DNA from: Cladorrhinum sp. PSN259
Taxonomy: Eukaryota > Ascomycota > Sordariomycetes > Sordariales > Podosporaceae
DNA: 64,000 bases
Reading direction: 5' to 3'
NCBI GenBank assembly: GCA_033725935.1
Contig: MU867065.1
Span: 1 to 64,000, forward strand
In this document: in pieces, positions 1 through 12,025 of the stretch
Position numbering within the stretch: the first letter of the stretch is position 1
Layout of the letters: each line of letters starts with the position of its first letter
Position numbers and translations under genes: made by a program
Notes under the pieces: model-generated
What the model was told of the DNA's origin: nothing
The model's input: only the letters and a program-made list of their open reading frames with translations
Databases searched by the model: none

Positions 1-147
1 CTTTAAGGCTTCGTATAGGCTTGCAATATATAGTAGGAATAGTACTGGTGAGAGCGGGGATCCTTGGGGGACCCCGGCCCGTACCGGTACCGGTTCAGTG
101 GTTCTACCGTCGAAGTGTAGGCTGGCCGAACGGCCTATGCAATAATA
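1..147 (-). mobile_element. LINE reverse transcriptase fragment (Tad1-like), truncated by window edge
   Basis: The minus strand reads an open frame containing the reverse-transcriptase core GVPQGSPLSPVLFLLY, preceded by FDGRTTEPVPVRA. This is the usual context of domain 4 in fungal non-LTR retrotransposons of the Tad1 type. The frame is closed upstream by a TGA at 148-150, so this is a fragment rather than a working element, and it continues past the left end of the window. Family placement is inferred from the motif alone. Confidence 0.75.
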
Positions 148-503
148 TCAACTACCCTTGCGTGGCTCCAAAGATACGCTCAAAGGAGCGATACCTGATC
201 ACTCGGAGAGACACACAAGAGCTGATCAGCGGGATTTGTGTCGCCACAAGCCATTTGGAAACCTCATAACAAATGGGAGGGAACTCAAAGTGAAGCGAAA
301 GCATAACAAACAAACGTGGTGTCGTATTAGCCAATCGGATGCTGTCTTTGCTGCCGTCGTGACAACGAAACGCACCGAGGCCTACACGTACCATTCTGGC
401 GATCTGTTTGGAGTACATGTATTTTATCCTAACGCTCCTCTTTTCCTTATTTTGTTTCTGGTTATTCCCAAGATACTTTTCACCACTTCGTATTATAACC
501 AAG
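148..503. other. Upstream region of the deaminase/MYND gene
   Basis: No gene recognised. The short open frames lack motifs or codon bias. It presumably holds the promoter and 5' leader of the gene starting at 504, and possibly more decayed LINE sequence on the left. Confidence 0.4.
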
Positions 504-3277
504 ATGGAAACAAATCCCCCGCCTGTGTCTGACGAATACGCTCGCCTAGTTTGGGCGTCGCACATTTTATCCTACCTTTATCAACACAAGAGCATCCCAT
601 CCGGCCCCGAACCACGAGGTGAAGATGACGATGACGACGACGACGACTTTGATGATTCCTTTGCGGGAAACACAATCGCTCCCACGATCCCTCTAAATGC
701 CTATGACCCGTCGCTCCGCGAAAAGTTCCTCAACGGCGTCGCTGAGCTTCTCTCACACACCAAGGGCGGGAGCCATGTGACGGCCGCTGCTCTCCGCGAA
801 AGAGAGGATTGTGTTGAAGTTGACATTGCGCGAAACGGGCCGTTTGACAGCAGCGATGATGACTATCTCAAGGCGCTGACTTCATTCCTGCGAGGAGATG
901 TGCAGTTCCTTGCGTTTCTCGAGACCACAGTCGAGTTCAACGCCAAAAGATTGGATGTTTGGGTGCAAGGGCTGGCCAAGTCTCTTGGCCCTCTTCCAGA
1001 GCTTCCCGCAGAACCTCCTGCTGAGAGACTTTGGGACCTCGGAATTTATCAGGACGCGGCGCTTCCCGTTAGGGATGTAGTCGAGATTCTCATCTGCAAG
1101 GTTCATCGATTCATCTTGGCAAACGACAAGTCATCACCAGCCAGACTCCGCATTGTTCGTCTTGCTGCCATGGCGGTTCAGTCCCCAGCGGAAACACTAA
1201 TAGAGCTCGAGCGCGTCATCCCGTCTGTGCAAACAGGTCAAGTTTTGAGGTCCTTGCGTTTGATATCAAGAGCTTCAGCTAATCTGAGAATGTTTGTCCA
1301 CATCGCCAGTCTTCTCCCGAGTTTCCAGAAGGTGGCGTTTATCAAAGTTGATACGCCAGGCCCGACACGGCTCGGTCGCAGTCAAGTCCCCGGTCAAGTC
1401 CCCAGTCTTGCAAAGGCATGGACGCGTCTCGGTCTTGCAAATGGTCAAGGCGTACCTTTATCCCTTTCGAGCAAGGCGGCAATGTTCAAGAAAGGCTGTT
1501 CCCGGGAATTCCCCGTCCACTGTGAGATTCAGCTGCTGCTCAGATACGAAAATGAACCGCCCCTGGCGCCATCGCTGGATTACTTTGGATGCAGTAAGAA
1601 GGCTTGCTTTCTTTGCTTTCACTTCCTTTCATTGTCGCATTCCCGGCCTAGAGTCCGAGGGCACCATGGTGTGTGCCATCCTCTCTGGGGCATTGGCCCC
1701 AAGCATTCAGATGGCTTGCGAAGGCGGCTTCGGGAGCTGTGCGATATTTTGAAGGAGAGGATCACGGACCACGTCACGTCTCCGAGCCCAATAACCCCGG
1801 TGTTGACATCACAGTCGACAGTCATTTCAGATGTTAACTCGGCGGACATGGTGGAACTGAGACGTCAGATCGCTAACCGGAAGTTGCTGGAGAGCGAGAG
1901 TGAGAAAACCCGGCAGCGGAGGCAGATTTTGTAAGACTATGAGTTGCAGGCATTCTGAGATCTTGTTTAATTGCTGACGGCGGCGCTCCCAGACTCGACC
2001 CCCGCTCCGTTCGACCAGCTGCCGGCACGACTCAGGAGGCTAGCATGTGCATCATGTGCCAGGCAGGCAGCTCCAAGCGCTGCGACCGCTGCCTCTCGAT
2101 CTCTTACTGCTCCAAAACCTGCCAGTCAGTCGACTGGCCTTCCCACAAACTACTCTGCTCGTCGTATCGCAGCTGCCTCCAATCCCGACCGTCTGGCGAC
2201 CACCGAGTTGGCATATGGTTCCCACGAGACAGTGACAAACCCAAGCTCATCTGGGCACCGATCGTCGAATACCAATCCTCAGACCCCGAATACTATCCCC
2301 TCTTTGACGATTTCCTCGGCCCAAAAAACGGTCTCCTCTACACAATGTGCATCCAAGAGAATTCTCGACGAGGAATCTCCCTAAACTACACCATAAGCAT
2401 CTACTACCGTGACTTCGACCTTAAGGCTACGCGGTCACCCCAGCATACCGTTGGTCTTTGTTACGACACTTTAAGCGAACCAGGTTGGCTGAACGGCGAC
2501 CTCGTCGCCATGGCCGGCCGCCCGTACGCTCCGCGGTTGCAGACTAGGGATATGACGCTTGCTGACTTTCGACATGTGTTAGATTTCTTTTGCACGGTTT
2601 CGGACCACACCCTGCGAGACTCCCCCACCAGCGGATCGGTCAAGGTTGTGCGTGTGGTCTGCAGGTCGGAGCAGAGCGAATATGGCCACGAGGTGTTTTC
2701 CGCAGTGTGGATGCGGCAAAACTCGATTGCAGTTAATAGTACGGTGTCTCGACTTGCAGAGATGCTGGGGTTTTCGCTTTATCTCAGCAAGGTTGGACAG
2801 AAGCTGGATAGCCGTGACAATCCTGTGGACTCTGCGTCGGGTGATGGTGGGCTTGGGGACATGAATGCATTCGCAACCGTTCTTGGAACTAACCTCGAGC
2901 TGGAGAAGGAGAGTTGGGGCAAGGCGGCCAAGGTGTTTCGAGGCAGTGCCATCCTGGCGCGGACAGACAGGCAGGACTTGGACGTCCCAGAGATTATCCA
3001 TCTCTGTCGATATTGCGTGGAAGTCCTTCAGCCACTGTTCAAGCGCGCCATTAGAGGAGAGATCTCCCGTCTTGAAGTGATGAAGGAAATCTCGGCCGAG
3101 AAGCTCTCGGCGTGGTCATCGGCCACAATACCGCCAGATGAACTTGTCCAACCCGAGATCGATCTCTCTTTGGTGACAGATACCCCCATCGTTGCAGAGT
3201 TTGAGCAGTTTGGCTTCAAAGGTTGGGGTAATGTTATGGCGGAGGCGGCATCGGAGTGGTTCGGATGGGTTTCATGA
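504..3277 (+). CDS. OTT_1508-like deaminase fused to MYND zinc finger
   Basis: Two exons, 504-1930 and 1993-3277, give about 903 residues. The 62-bp intron starts GTAAGA, has a TGCTGAC branch site and ends CCAG; splicing joins two open frames in phase. Residues about 335-375 carry HCE followed by CSKKACFLC, the HxE and CxxC zinc ligands of the cytidine-deaminase fold as seen in the fungal OTT_1508-like group. Residues about 495-533 form a MYND finger (CIMCQ, CDRC, YCSKTCQ, H-x3-C). The rest has no recognised domain. An acidic DDDDDDDD run lies near the N-terminus. ATG 504 is chosen because the frame further upstream encodes a hydrophobic stretch with no support; ATG 417 is the alternative. 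The substrate (base, nucleotide or nucleic acid) is unknown. The MYND finger suggests a protein-binding partner, which is inference. Confidence 0.82.
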
Positions 3278-4091
3278 GGAGGAATAAATCGACAACTTGA
3301 ACCTCATGACTGAGCCATAGACGAATCAACTCTGTTCATCTTACTGCATGTCTCTCAACTCTAGAATCATGCCTATTTCCCAAGCTACTCCGGCTATTCT
3401 CTTCGGTCTCGACCGAGAAATGTGCTTGTGTTGGAGGAACCAATCACTCCTGAAGGGCCTGCGGGCTCATTGGTGCTAAATATAGCTGTGATGGATGCGG
3501 ATTTGTGGATGTTGCGTGAATCTAGGCCTAAAGAAGTGGAGCGAAAACTCCTCTTCTATCTTAGAGTTGAGTTTATACGGTATTTTCCACTAGCGGTGGT
3601 CTGCAAATGTGCCGTGATCACAAACTATGGCGGTATACCAACAAGCCAAAAGCCAATAGTGCAAGTGGCGGTCTGCCGATTCCTGGCACAGGAACCAAGG
3701 CCTGAGCCCGCTATTGGCTGGCGGCATGACTGCGATTTCCAACCCCATGGCACACTGAGAATCATCGTTACACCAGGCCGGCCACGTTGCGACTTTTGGA
3801 GCTGGGAGCCCATGCTATTCGTTACCAAGCACTCGACCAACATGGGTTTCTGCATCGATACTAAGCCTCTTTTGAATTTTTACAATCCATCGCCACGCTA
3901 TACCATGCTCTCCTAACCACCATCCCTCTTCCTCCTACCCCGCTAATCTAGACAGAATTCGGGCATCTAGACAGAATTCGGGCTTCCCCTGACCAGCAAC
4001 TGGGTCTCAGTCTTCATCCTGTCGGCTTAAAAAGCAGGCTCGATTGCTGCGCAGTTTTTGTTCCCTCGCAACCGAGAAGCCATCAACGAAA
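3278..4091. other. Intergenic stretch, no confident gene
   Basis: A plus-strand open frame at 3422-3916 (164 codons) has no motif, signal peptide or recognisable family, and I do not call it. A perfect 19-bp tandem duplication lies at 3946-3983. The right end should contain the promoter and leader of the GMC gene; no clear TATA box was seen. Confidence 0.4.
3946..3983. repeat. Perfect 19-bp tandem duplication
   Basis: The unit ATCTAGACAGAATTCGGGC occurs twice back to back with no mismatch, about 110 bp upstream of the GMC oxidoreductase start. It is probably a recent slippage duplication. Any regulatory role is speculative. Confidence 0.9.
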
Positions 4092-6115
4092 ATGGGTTTG
4101 CTGGGAACTACTTTTGTGTCGCTCGCCGCCCTGACGAGCGCTGCTGCCGTCCCAAACGCGAATCTGAAACGGCAAGTCACACAGCTTCGGACAAGCTATG
4201 ACTTTGTAGTTGTCGGCGGAGGCACAAGTGGCCTTACAGTGGCCGATCGGCTGACTGAAGCATTGACTGGGAGTAAGTTGGGTTCCCAAAAAAACCGGCT
4301 TTGATGTGATGTTGACCTTTTTGATAGAAAATACGCTCGTAATCGAGTATGGCGATGTCCAGTACGCACCAGGCGTCTTTGACCCGCCTACGAACTGGAT
4401 CACCCCGTCCCCCGACGCCCCTCCGACCTGGAGCTTTGTATCGCTTCCCAACCCAGAAATGGGTAACAGCACAGCTTTCGTGCAGGCCGGCCAGGTCCTT
4501 GGCGGCAGCAGCGCCGTAAACGGCATGTTCTTCGATCGCGGCTCTCACCTCGATTACGACGCGTGGGCTGAGGTTTCGGGATCTGACTGGAACTGGGATG
4601 GCATATATCCCTACTTCAAGAAGAGCGTTACCTTTACCGAACCGTCATCAGCACTCGCCCAGCGTTACAACTATACGTGGGATGTGTCGGCTTACGGAGG
4701 CTCCGGTCCCATCTTCTCGACCTACTCATCCTTCCAGTGGGCTGACCAGGGCGTGCTCTGGAACACGTGGAGAGAGATGGGTATTCAGCCCGTCGAGGAA
4801 TGCGCCAGCGGCGACAAGGAGGGAATCTGCTGGGTTCCTTCCTCGCAGCATCCAGTGACGGGACGACGGTCGCACGCTGGACTCGGGCATTACGCCGACG
4901 TGCAGCCAAGGGCAAACTATGATCTTCTTGTCAAGCACCAGGTCGTCCGGGTTGTGTATCCAAACGGTCCGAACCAGGGCCCGCCGTTGGTCGAGGTTCG
5001 TTCGTTGGTCGACAACCAATTGTTCAACGTGACGGTGACCGGAGAGGTTATCCTGTCGGCAGGTGCACTGCACACGCCAACCGTGCTGCAGAGGAGTGGC
5101 ATTGGGCCGTCCTCGTTTCTCGGCGGCGCCGGGATTCCTGTCGTCCTTGATCTTCCTGGCGTCGGTTCAAACCTTCAGGATCACTCCGGGCCTCCGGTCA
5201 CCTGGAATTACAGCCAGCCCTATGAGTACTTCCCCCTACCTTCGGAAATGGCAAATAATGCCACGTTCAAGGCCGACGCAACGGCTGCTTTCAACGAGCC
5301 GACAGCAGGTGGTCCGTATACCATGGCCGGCGGCAACAGCGCCATTTACGTTTCCCTTCCCCATGTTACTTCTCAGTACAAGAACATCACAAAGAGGATT
5401 CGCAGCATAGCTACATGCAACACGACTCTGACGTCCTACCTCCCTCCAGACATCAGATCGGATGCCGCCATGATCGCCGGTTACAAGCAGCAACTTCTCG
5501 TCCTGGCCGAGCTGCTCGAGAACCCCGAGGCACCCAGTTTGGAAACGCCCTGGGCCACGTCCGAGCCCGCGGGAACGGCATGGTCATTCCTGCTCCACCC
5601 CCTCAGCCGTGGAACTGTTCGTCTTAATCTCACCGACAACTTGGCGCAGCCCATTCTCGACTATCGTTCAGGATCCAACCCTGTTGACTTTGACATCCAC
5701 CTGGCCCAGGTGCGCTTCCTTCGCGGGCTTTTGAACACGCCGACCATGCAGCAACACGGCGCGACGGAAATCGGACCTGGCGCTGCCGTGGCGGCAGATG
5801 ACGAAGCCCTGCTTGACTACGTCAAGAAACAGAGTTTCCTCTCCTTCATGCACCCATGCTGCACGGCCGCCATGATGCCCAAGCCCAAGGGCGGTGTTGT
5901 TGGGCCGGATCTCAAAGTCCATGGTGCCAAGGGTTTGAGGGTGGTCGACATGAGCGTCATGCCGTTTCTTCCATCGGCACATCTTAGTGCCACCGCGTAC
6001 GCGGTCGCGGAGAAGGTGAGTGACAGACATACATTTCCAAGAGGACAGTGACACATGCTAACGAAAAACAATAAAAATATAGGCTGCTGATATTATTATT
6101 GATGCTTGGAACTGA
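4092..6115 (+). CDS. Secreted GMC oxidoreductase (FAD-dependent)
   Basis: Three exons, 4092-4272, 4328-6015 and 6083-6115, give 633 residues. The introns are 55 and 67 bp, and the second has a TGCTAAC branch site. The N-terminus MGLLGTTFVSLAALTSAAA is a signal peptide, followed by a KR processing-like site. The FAD-binding Rossmann motif VVVGGGTSGLTVADRLTE is at about residues 37-54. VLGGSSAVNGM and SAGALHTPTVLQRSGIG are GMC signatures. The C-terminal HPCCTAAMMP and SAHLSATAYAVAEK give a His-His catalytic pair. Such enzymes oxidise alcohols, sugars or phenolic intermediates at the FAD, often making H2O2 outside the cell. The substrate cannot be told here; aryl-alcohol oxidase, glucose-oxidase-like and secondary-metabolism types all remain possible. 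Several N-x-S/T sites fit a secreted glycoprotein. The last exon encodes only AADIIIDAWN. Confidence 0.93.
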
Positions 6116-6195
6116 AGAGGGAAAAAAAGGTGGCCACTTGTGACTATATTACATGTGCTATAGTTTTAAAGATTCAAGAAATTTTTTTGTGTCTC

Positions 6196-7660
6196 TCATT
6201 TTTTGATGTGTGTCGCGTTCGGTGCTGAAGCCTCCTTTCCCGTGCCGGTGGAATTGCTCGTAGTGGCCTGGCTGATGTCTTCGTGATGGGCACTGCTCGA
6301 CTTTGCGAGGGTGTCACTGCCAATAGTCTCCAATTCATTCACCGTTGTAAGGCTATCGACCTGTAAAAATGTCGCGCGTCCCAGGGGATGCAAGACTCGG
6401 GCCCGAAATGCTCTCAGCGGCGAAGAGCCAATGGTGGGAGGTCGGCTTTCACGAACGTTCTGCAATTCGTTTCGTCGAGGAAAGAGTTTATCGAGCCACG
6501 GACGAAAGACCTTTTGAAATAGCGGCTTCAGCGTCGTCAAACACGCGCAAACAACAGCGACGTTGATCTCGACACTGGACCAGTTGGCGATCTGGGTCAT
6601 ATCCCACGTCACATCGCGCTGGAGGTATAGCGCATTGAGCCAGATGGCACGAAGAACCGAAATAAGGCAAACACTGGTTGTCCACCATTAGCATCCTCCT
6701 GCACTTTGGTAGTAAGGTATGGGTTACTCACAAAAAGCCAACGCAAAAGACAAACAAAAGACCGGCCTTTTGAGCGAACGGGATTGACATAGTCACCACG
6801 ACGGGGATAGGCAGGAGAAAGATGATAAAGTCGGTGACAATGTGAGTGTAAGTCAAGGTCCACCAGACCGGATCTGGGTGGCAGTATCCTTCAATAGACC
6901 GATCCCAAAACCTCTCGAGCGGAACGCATATGGTGAAGTACATGGTCAACGTCACCACGCTGTAGAGAATAACGAAGCCAAGCGTCGCCCACATGGCCTT
7001 GCGCAGGTAGTCATATGTCTTCAAGACACGCAGGTATAACAGAAGGATGGAAATCTTGGTGAGAGAGATGCTCATGTTATAGAACAGCCCTTTGAAGTAA
7101 GTGGTCTACAAGCATGATTGTCAGGTCAGCATGCGCTCATTCCCAGGGCTCAATGGCGAGTTGCAAAATACAGCCGTACCTTGAAAAACGCCATCATGTT
7201 TTCCGGCGGGATATCCTCTATGTGGTGACCCAAGGCCAACTGAGCTTCTGCAGCATCGCAATTCCGTGTTAGTGATGATTATCATGACCCTCGCCAGGAT
7301 TGATCCGGACTGAAACGTACCCTTAAAGGCCCCACCTGTGGCGACCATCGTGCAAGCCTGAGATGTTAATGTCAGTATGCTGTTGGCGTTCGTCGCGACT
7401 CCACCCTTTCTCTCAGCGATGGAAGCGGAACGCTCCACGCTGGTGAGCTGCCCAGAAATACGTACCCAAGCGGCTAAAATGCACCAGTCTTCACTAGCAA
7501 TATTCCGAATCATGCACCCCCGGACGTAGAACCGCAGTCCTACAACTAAAGTCGAAAGCGCCATCATAATCGCAGAACAGGCGATAATGGTGCCCGAGAT
7601 GTCTTCCTTTGCTGCTGGTGTGCCCAAGTCGGGAGACCGTCGAACGAGTGATGGAGCCAT
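6196..7660 (-). CDS. Pth11-like seven-transmembrane protein (fungal rhodopsin domain)
   Basis: Five exons on the minus strand (7660-7466, 7357-7321, 7247-7180, 7105-6732, 6673-6196) give 383 residues, all joined in phase. It carries the family landmarks in order: an N-terminal helix followed by EDWCILAAW, GHHIEDIPPENMMAFFK, TKISILLLYLR, CVPLERFWD, and IANWSSVEINVAVVCACL before a basic and Ser/Thr-rich cytoplasmic tail. About seven hydrophobic helices are visible. The family includes Magnaporthe Pth11 and many orphan receptors of Pezizomycotina. There is no CFEM domain, unlike the relative at 29041-30700. ATG 7660 is the first Met in frame just before the first helix. The ligand is unknown. 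Confidence 0.88.
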
Positions 7661-10600
7661 GGCGGTGGATTCAAACAAAAGCTGGGGGGGACCGTGTACT
7701 TCCCTGCAGCTAGCCAGCAATCAACTGAGAGGTGAAAATAAAATAAAAAATCGATCATGTATTGGAGAGAAACGGTGCACTTAAGGACCCAGCAGAAAGA
7801 TTTGACAACTTCATGATGGAAAAGTGTGTTTTCTGTTTCTGGCGAGATGCGCTTTCCCATGGCTTGTCTCATCTCGGACCCATTTGCTGCAGGGTGCGCC
7901 ACAGCAGGTGCTTTTGGTCAAGCTGTGTAAGCTTTCAGAGCCAATCACGCTAGCTTCCATGGTTGACCCAGAGCATCCAGGGTCACGCTCCGGCTCCCCC
8001 AATTGCTTCTTCCCCGGAATCATCAGGCACGGTTTGGTTAGCGTTTTTATTAGTCAATTTCTGGGGCACTGACCGCCATTCCCCTGCTGGCAATCGAACC
8101 ACACAGGCGGTATTCTGAAGAGAATTATGCGTGTGGCTTAGCGAACAAACTAACTACGGGGACATGCAGCTGGCACCCATTTTTTCATTAACCGATGCCG
8201 CCACGCCTGTCGTTCTAGGGCTCTTTATGAATACGAATAGTGTGACTGAGAAACAAAAATTCCCTTGGCTCGCGGCGGCTTCTCTGCTCTTTGCTCACAA
8301 GCTAGCGAGATCAGGCAATGATCAGCAATATACTATCTCCTCCAGATCCTCTTCCATCACAGCGCTTCTCTCTCGGTGGAGCTTCGGGGTCCTGATTGTT
8401 TCCGTAGCAGCTTTTCATAGGATACCGCATCTTCGGGTACGTTTGACTGCCCCGTTCTTGGGGGATTCTTTGGAAAAAGAAAGTCATCCAAGTGTAAGGC
8501 TGGAACCGATGATTTACCCTACGTTCTCTTGTACTCTTTGTTAAAGGTAGGTGGTCAATGAGCTGGAAATAGTTGAAGATGCCGGCATGGTTCGGACTTT
8601 AGACCTCTCAAGGCAAGTCGTCCCAATATGACCCACAACCCAAGAGCCTTTACTTGACAATCTGCTCTTCATTTTCGTGCAGTTGCTAAAGTAGGTAAGC
8701 TTCCCGTTCCTGCACACAACTCTTGGGACCGATGAAAGGAACATACAGCAAACTTGAACATCGGCTACCAAATTTAACTACAACGACGCCCAAAAAAGTT
8801 TCTTTGTCTGTCCCAAGCAAAGCCCTCGGCGAAGCCCTCAATTTCACGGGTAGCAATCCCGTTGGTCTTTTCTGGCTTGGTGGACAGCAATCGTGTGGTG
8901 AAAAATGCATTCCGAATCATCCGGGAGCGCCATCCGCCAAGTGGGTAATTTACACTACAATATGGAACGGACCCTGTTCAAGAGGTTGATCATTCTTAAA
9001 TACGAAAACCTCACCACAACGCTCTTATACTGTGAATCAGCTATTCCACTATCACGGCTGGGTCACAGGCGCCACGTTGTTGGGCACTGCTGTGTGCACA
9101 GTGTATGCGCCCCTGCGTCAAATCTGTGCTGGGCGAAATTCCTTCCACCCGGACCCAGCGGTCTGGAAAGGGGGCCGGGGTAGGGCGGGTTAAGCTGCCG
9201 GATGGATTGGTGATGGCCATACCCCTATGTGATGACCGGAGATGCCAATTCCAGTGGCGGAAAGTAGCGCTACCGCGTCTGTGAGGATCGTCACCCGCCA
9301 AAGTTGTCACGGTGTCTCAGGCTGCCAGAGAGGGCGCAGTTCCGCCACATCAGATGATCGGCTCGTCTTAAGTTCCTGCCGTGACTTGGAGGGATGTCCT
9401 GTTTTGGAGGATGTCTTCCACCGAGGGTTCAAGTCTTCTTGGCGTGTTGAGAAGCGAGACCAATCGAGCCTACTTATAATAGGGGAGAAGCTGACAGGTC
9501 ATGTTGGTGATAGCATCAAGTCGTGTTGGTAGGCAGGTGCTTATCTCTCCTTGCTTAAAACGTGATATATACACATAGGGCACCGGCAGAGATTCAAATC
9601 ATTGCATGTATGTGTCACTGAGACCCAGGCGTAATAGTATCGAACTGACATCGGCCGGAACACTAAAGAGGAGCAGACTCATGTTCAGAGAAGACAAGTG
9701 ATCTACGGATTCTCGGCTATCTTAAACCCATTAGCTGTAATAAAAATCCTGCGTCCAATTCCAATGATAAAAGTAATCTAATCCGACTCCGGCGACGCAA
9801 GCCAAAACCAAATTCACTATAAAAACCAACAAAGCCAACCATTCAGTCCGCCACCAAATCAACGCCTGGATTGAGAGACCTTCAGAGACTTGAACCCAGA
9901 CTGAGCATGCAACAGCCTACTTTATGAGAATCATCAAGGGTGATTTGCATGCTGAGAAGGCGTGGTCACGAGGAACTGATGTTTGGCCAGATGGAGCAGG
10001 TCCTTTTGAGCCCCGTTTACGGGCACGACTGCAGGATGTGTACATGGAAACGGGCTCAAATTGAAGGCCAAGTAACATCCTCAGAGCATAAACCTGTCGA
10101 AGTGAGAGCGATGAGGGCAGTGATGAATCCCCAGCCAATTTCTAGATCAGGAAGCCCGTAGCTAGGGCGGACGCATGTGATGATGAACTCGGGAAGGAAT
10201 AAGCATCAGACAGTCAGTATGAGAGCTTCTTTTGACGGGTATAGCTGGGTTCCATATCCGCGCCAACTGCATGTGTGAGTTCAGCGATTGCCATTTCGGC
10301 CGAAGGCGATGCCCAACCCTTCAGTCTATACTGGTCAAATCCTTATCATTCTGCTCTTGTTGCTCACTATCCTCATCAGATACTGTAAGAGAACCCCGGC
10401 GTGGACCTCTCAACGATATGGCTCATAATCTCATTCGCTGTGCGTGCGGATCTGGCGCGCAATGGATGAAATTCAAGTTACTGGAGAAGAAATACAAATA
10501 ACAAATGATGCAATAAAGGCTGCTTAAACGCCGATATCATTTATTCATGTCGCTGTGATGTACTGATTTTGCAATGTTGGAATAAAGATGTTCAAGGGAC

Positions 10601-12025
10601 CGTTGGCGTGTTGCTGGCTGCCCCTTGTGCCTTGACACTGGACGCGTAAAGCAGACCTGTTCGTTATCAGAAACAGGTCCTGTCAGCTGGACGGATAACT
10701 TGGCAGCCGGCGACACCCAGGAACCAGTGTTGATGATATCAACGGCATCAAAACCTGGAATTTTCAGACCCATTTCGCAATGACTCCATCGATGCGTTTT
10801 CCCTGCAAATCGTGTGTCACTGTGAAAATGTGGCAGCCAACGATTGAAACAAGTCAAGCTCAATCTCGCAAGACTGGACCCGAGCTGGCGGTGATCTGCC
10901 TACCCCGCATCTTCATAGGCTCCACCAGAAACTCAGGGGATCTGCCTTGGCACTGCCCCGCACCTGATCTTCGCTTGATCTAGTGTGTTGGGCTTTCTCA
11001 TCTCATCCCACCTTCAACTCAATCAATTAATAACTGTGGCTTACATCTCAATGTCGACATCGGACATGTCAGCTTTTTATCTATCATGGTCAGCCGTGCC
11101 CGACAGTCTGCATTGAAACACCCCCAAGATGGAAGGAGCAAATGGCATTTCGATAAACGTTGCGTCACACAAATCCAAACCCGAGGCAGCCAGTAAACAC
11201 ACGGGAGATGGTCATGAATGCAAGCTTTCGGGCTGTGACACGACGCCCATGATGCCTTTGCTCGATTAGGACTGGCTGATCCACGACGCCTCCATACGAG
11301 GGCTCATACGCATAAAAGGGACAAAGCCCAAAAGCCAACTTTCACTTTTTATTAGACTAACCCTACCGTGACTGCCCAAATCCCGCTCCTCAAATCTCCT
11401 CCTCGATTCTTTGAAGCGATTTCTCTCCCCCAGTACGATTCACACTGCAGCAACCCGTCAACCAGAGAAGGTCGAATTACAAGTCGACAAATTGCAGAGA
11501 CCACACATTCCGTTATACCGACAACACACTAAAGATTAGTAATACGGGACGTAGTATAGCTTGATTGAGTTAAAGCGGCCGTGGAGAGATTGCTGGAAAG
11601 AAAATGAATATGTTGGCAGAAATCGGTTTAAGCAAGATAAGGTGTGGAAAGGTTGAGAAGCGGGGTTTCGACAGCAACGGTGGGGTTGGCCTAGTAAAAC
11701 CGAAAGTTTGTGTTTTGTCCCTCTTATGCGTCTGAGCCTTCGTAATACGCCTCTTCCGACATTGAGCTGCACCCCGCCAGCCCCAATCACATTTTGGATG
11801 CCGTCATGAAGCTGCGCGGCGCAAACAAGCTGAGAAGGCACCGAGGGCGACAGCTGGCTGGAGAGAATACGATGATGGTGTGGATGGTGTGGGTGCTGCT
11901 GAAAAGCATAAAGGTCTCTCTCCCAGACCTCTTTCCGCCATAAACGAATCCTTGAGAATCGTGAAATCGCAACCCAACAAAATCGTACGCAAAACATCCC
12001 ACTACACCCAGAACGCCTGCACATC
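7661..12025. other. Long gene-free stretch
   Basis: No open frame here has a recognisable domain, a plausible set of introns or a signal peptide. The longest, at 8131-8544 plus and 10537-10863 minus, look like chance. TATA-like patches (around 9815 and 11310) and a pyrimidine-rich stretch at about 11385-11435 could mark transcription of the peptidase gene at 12026 or of a non-coding RNA. I cannot confirm either. Confidence 0.4.

Noticed and set aside
3422..3916. 164-codon plus-strand frame
   Set aside because: No motif, signal or family likeness; its start is GTG/TTG-like and the flanks give no splice partners.
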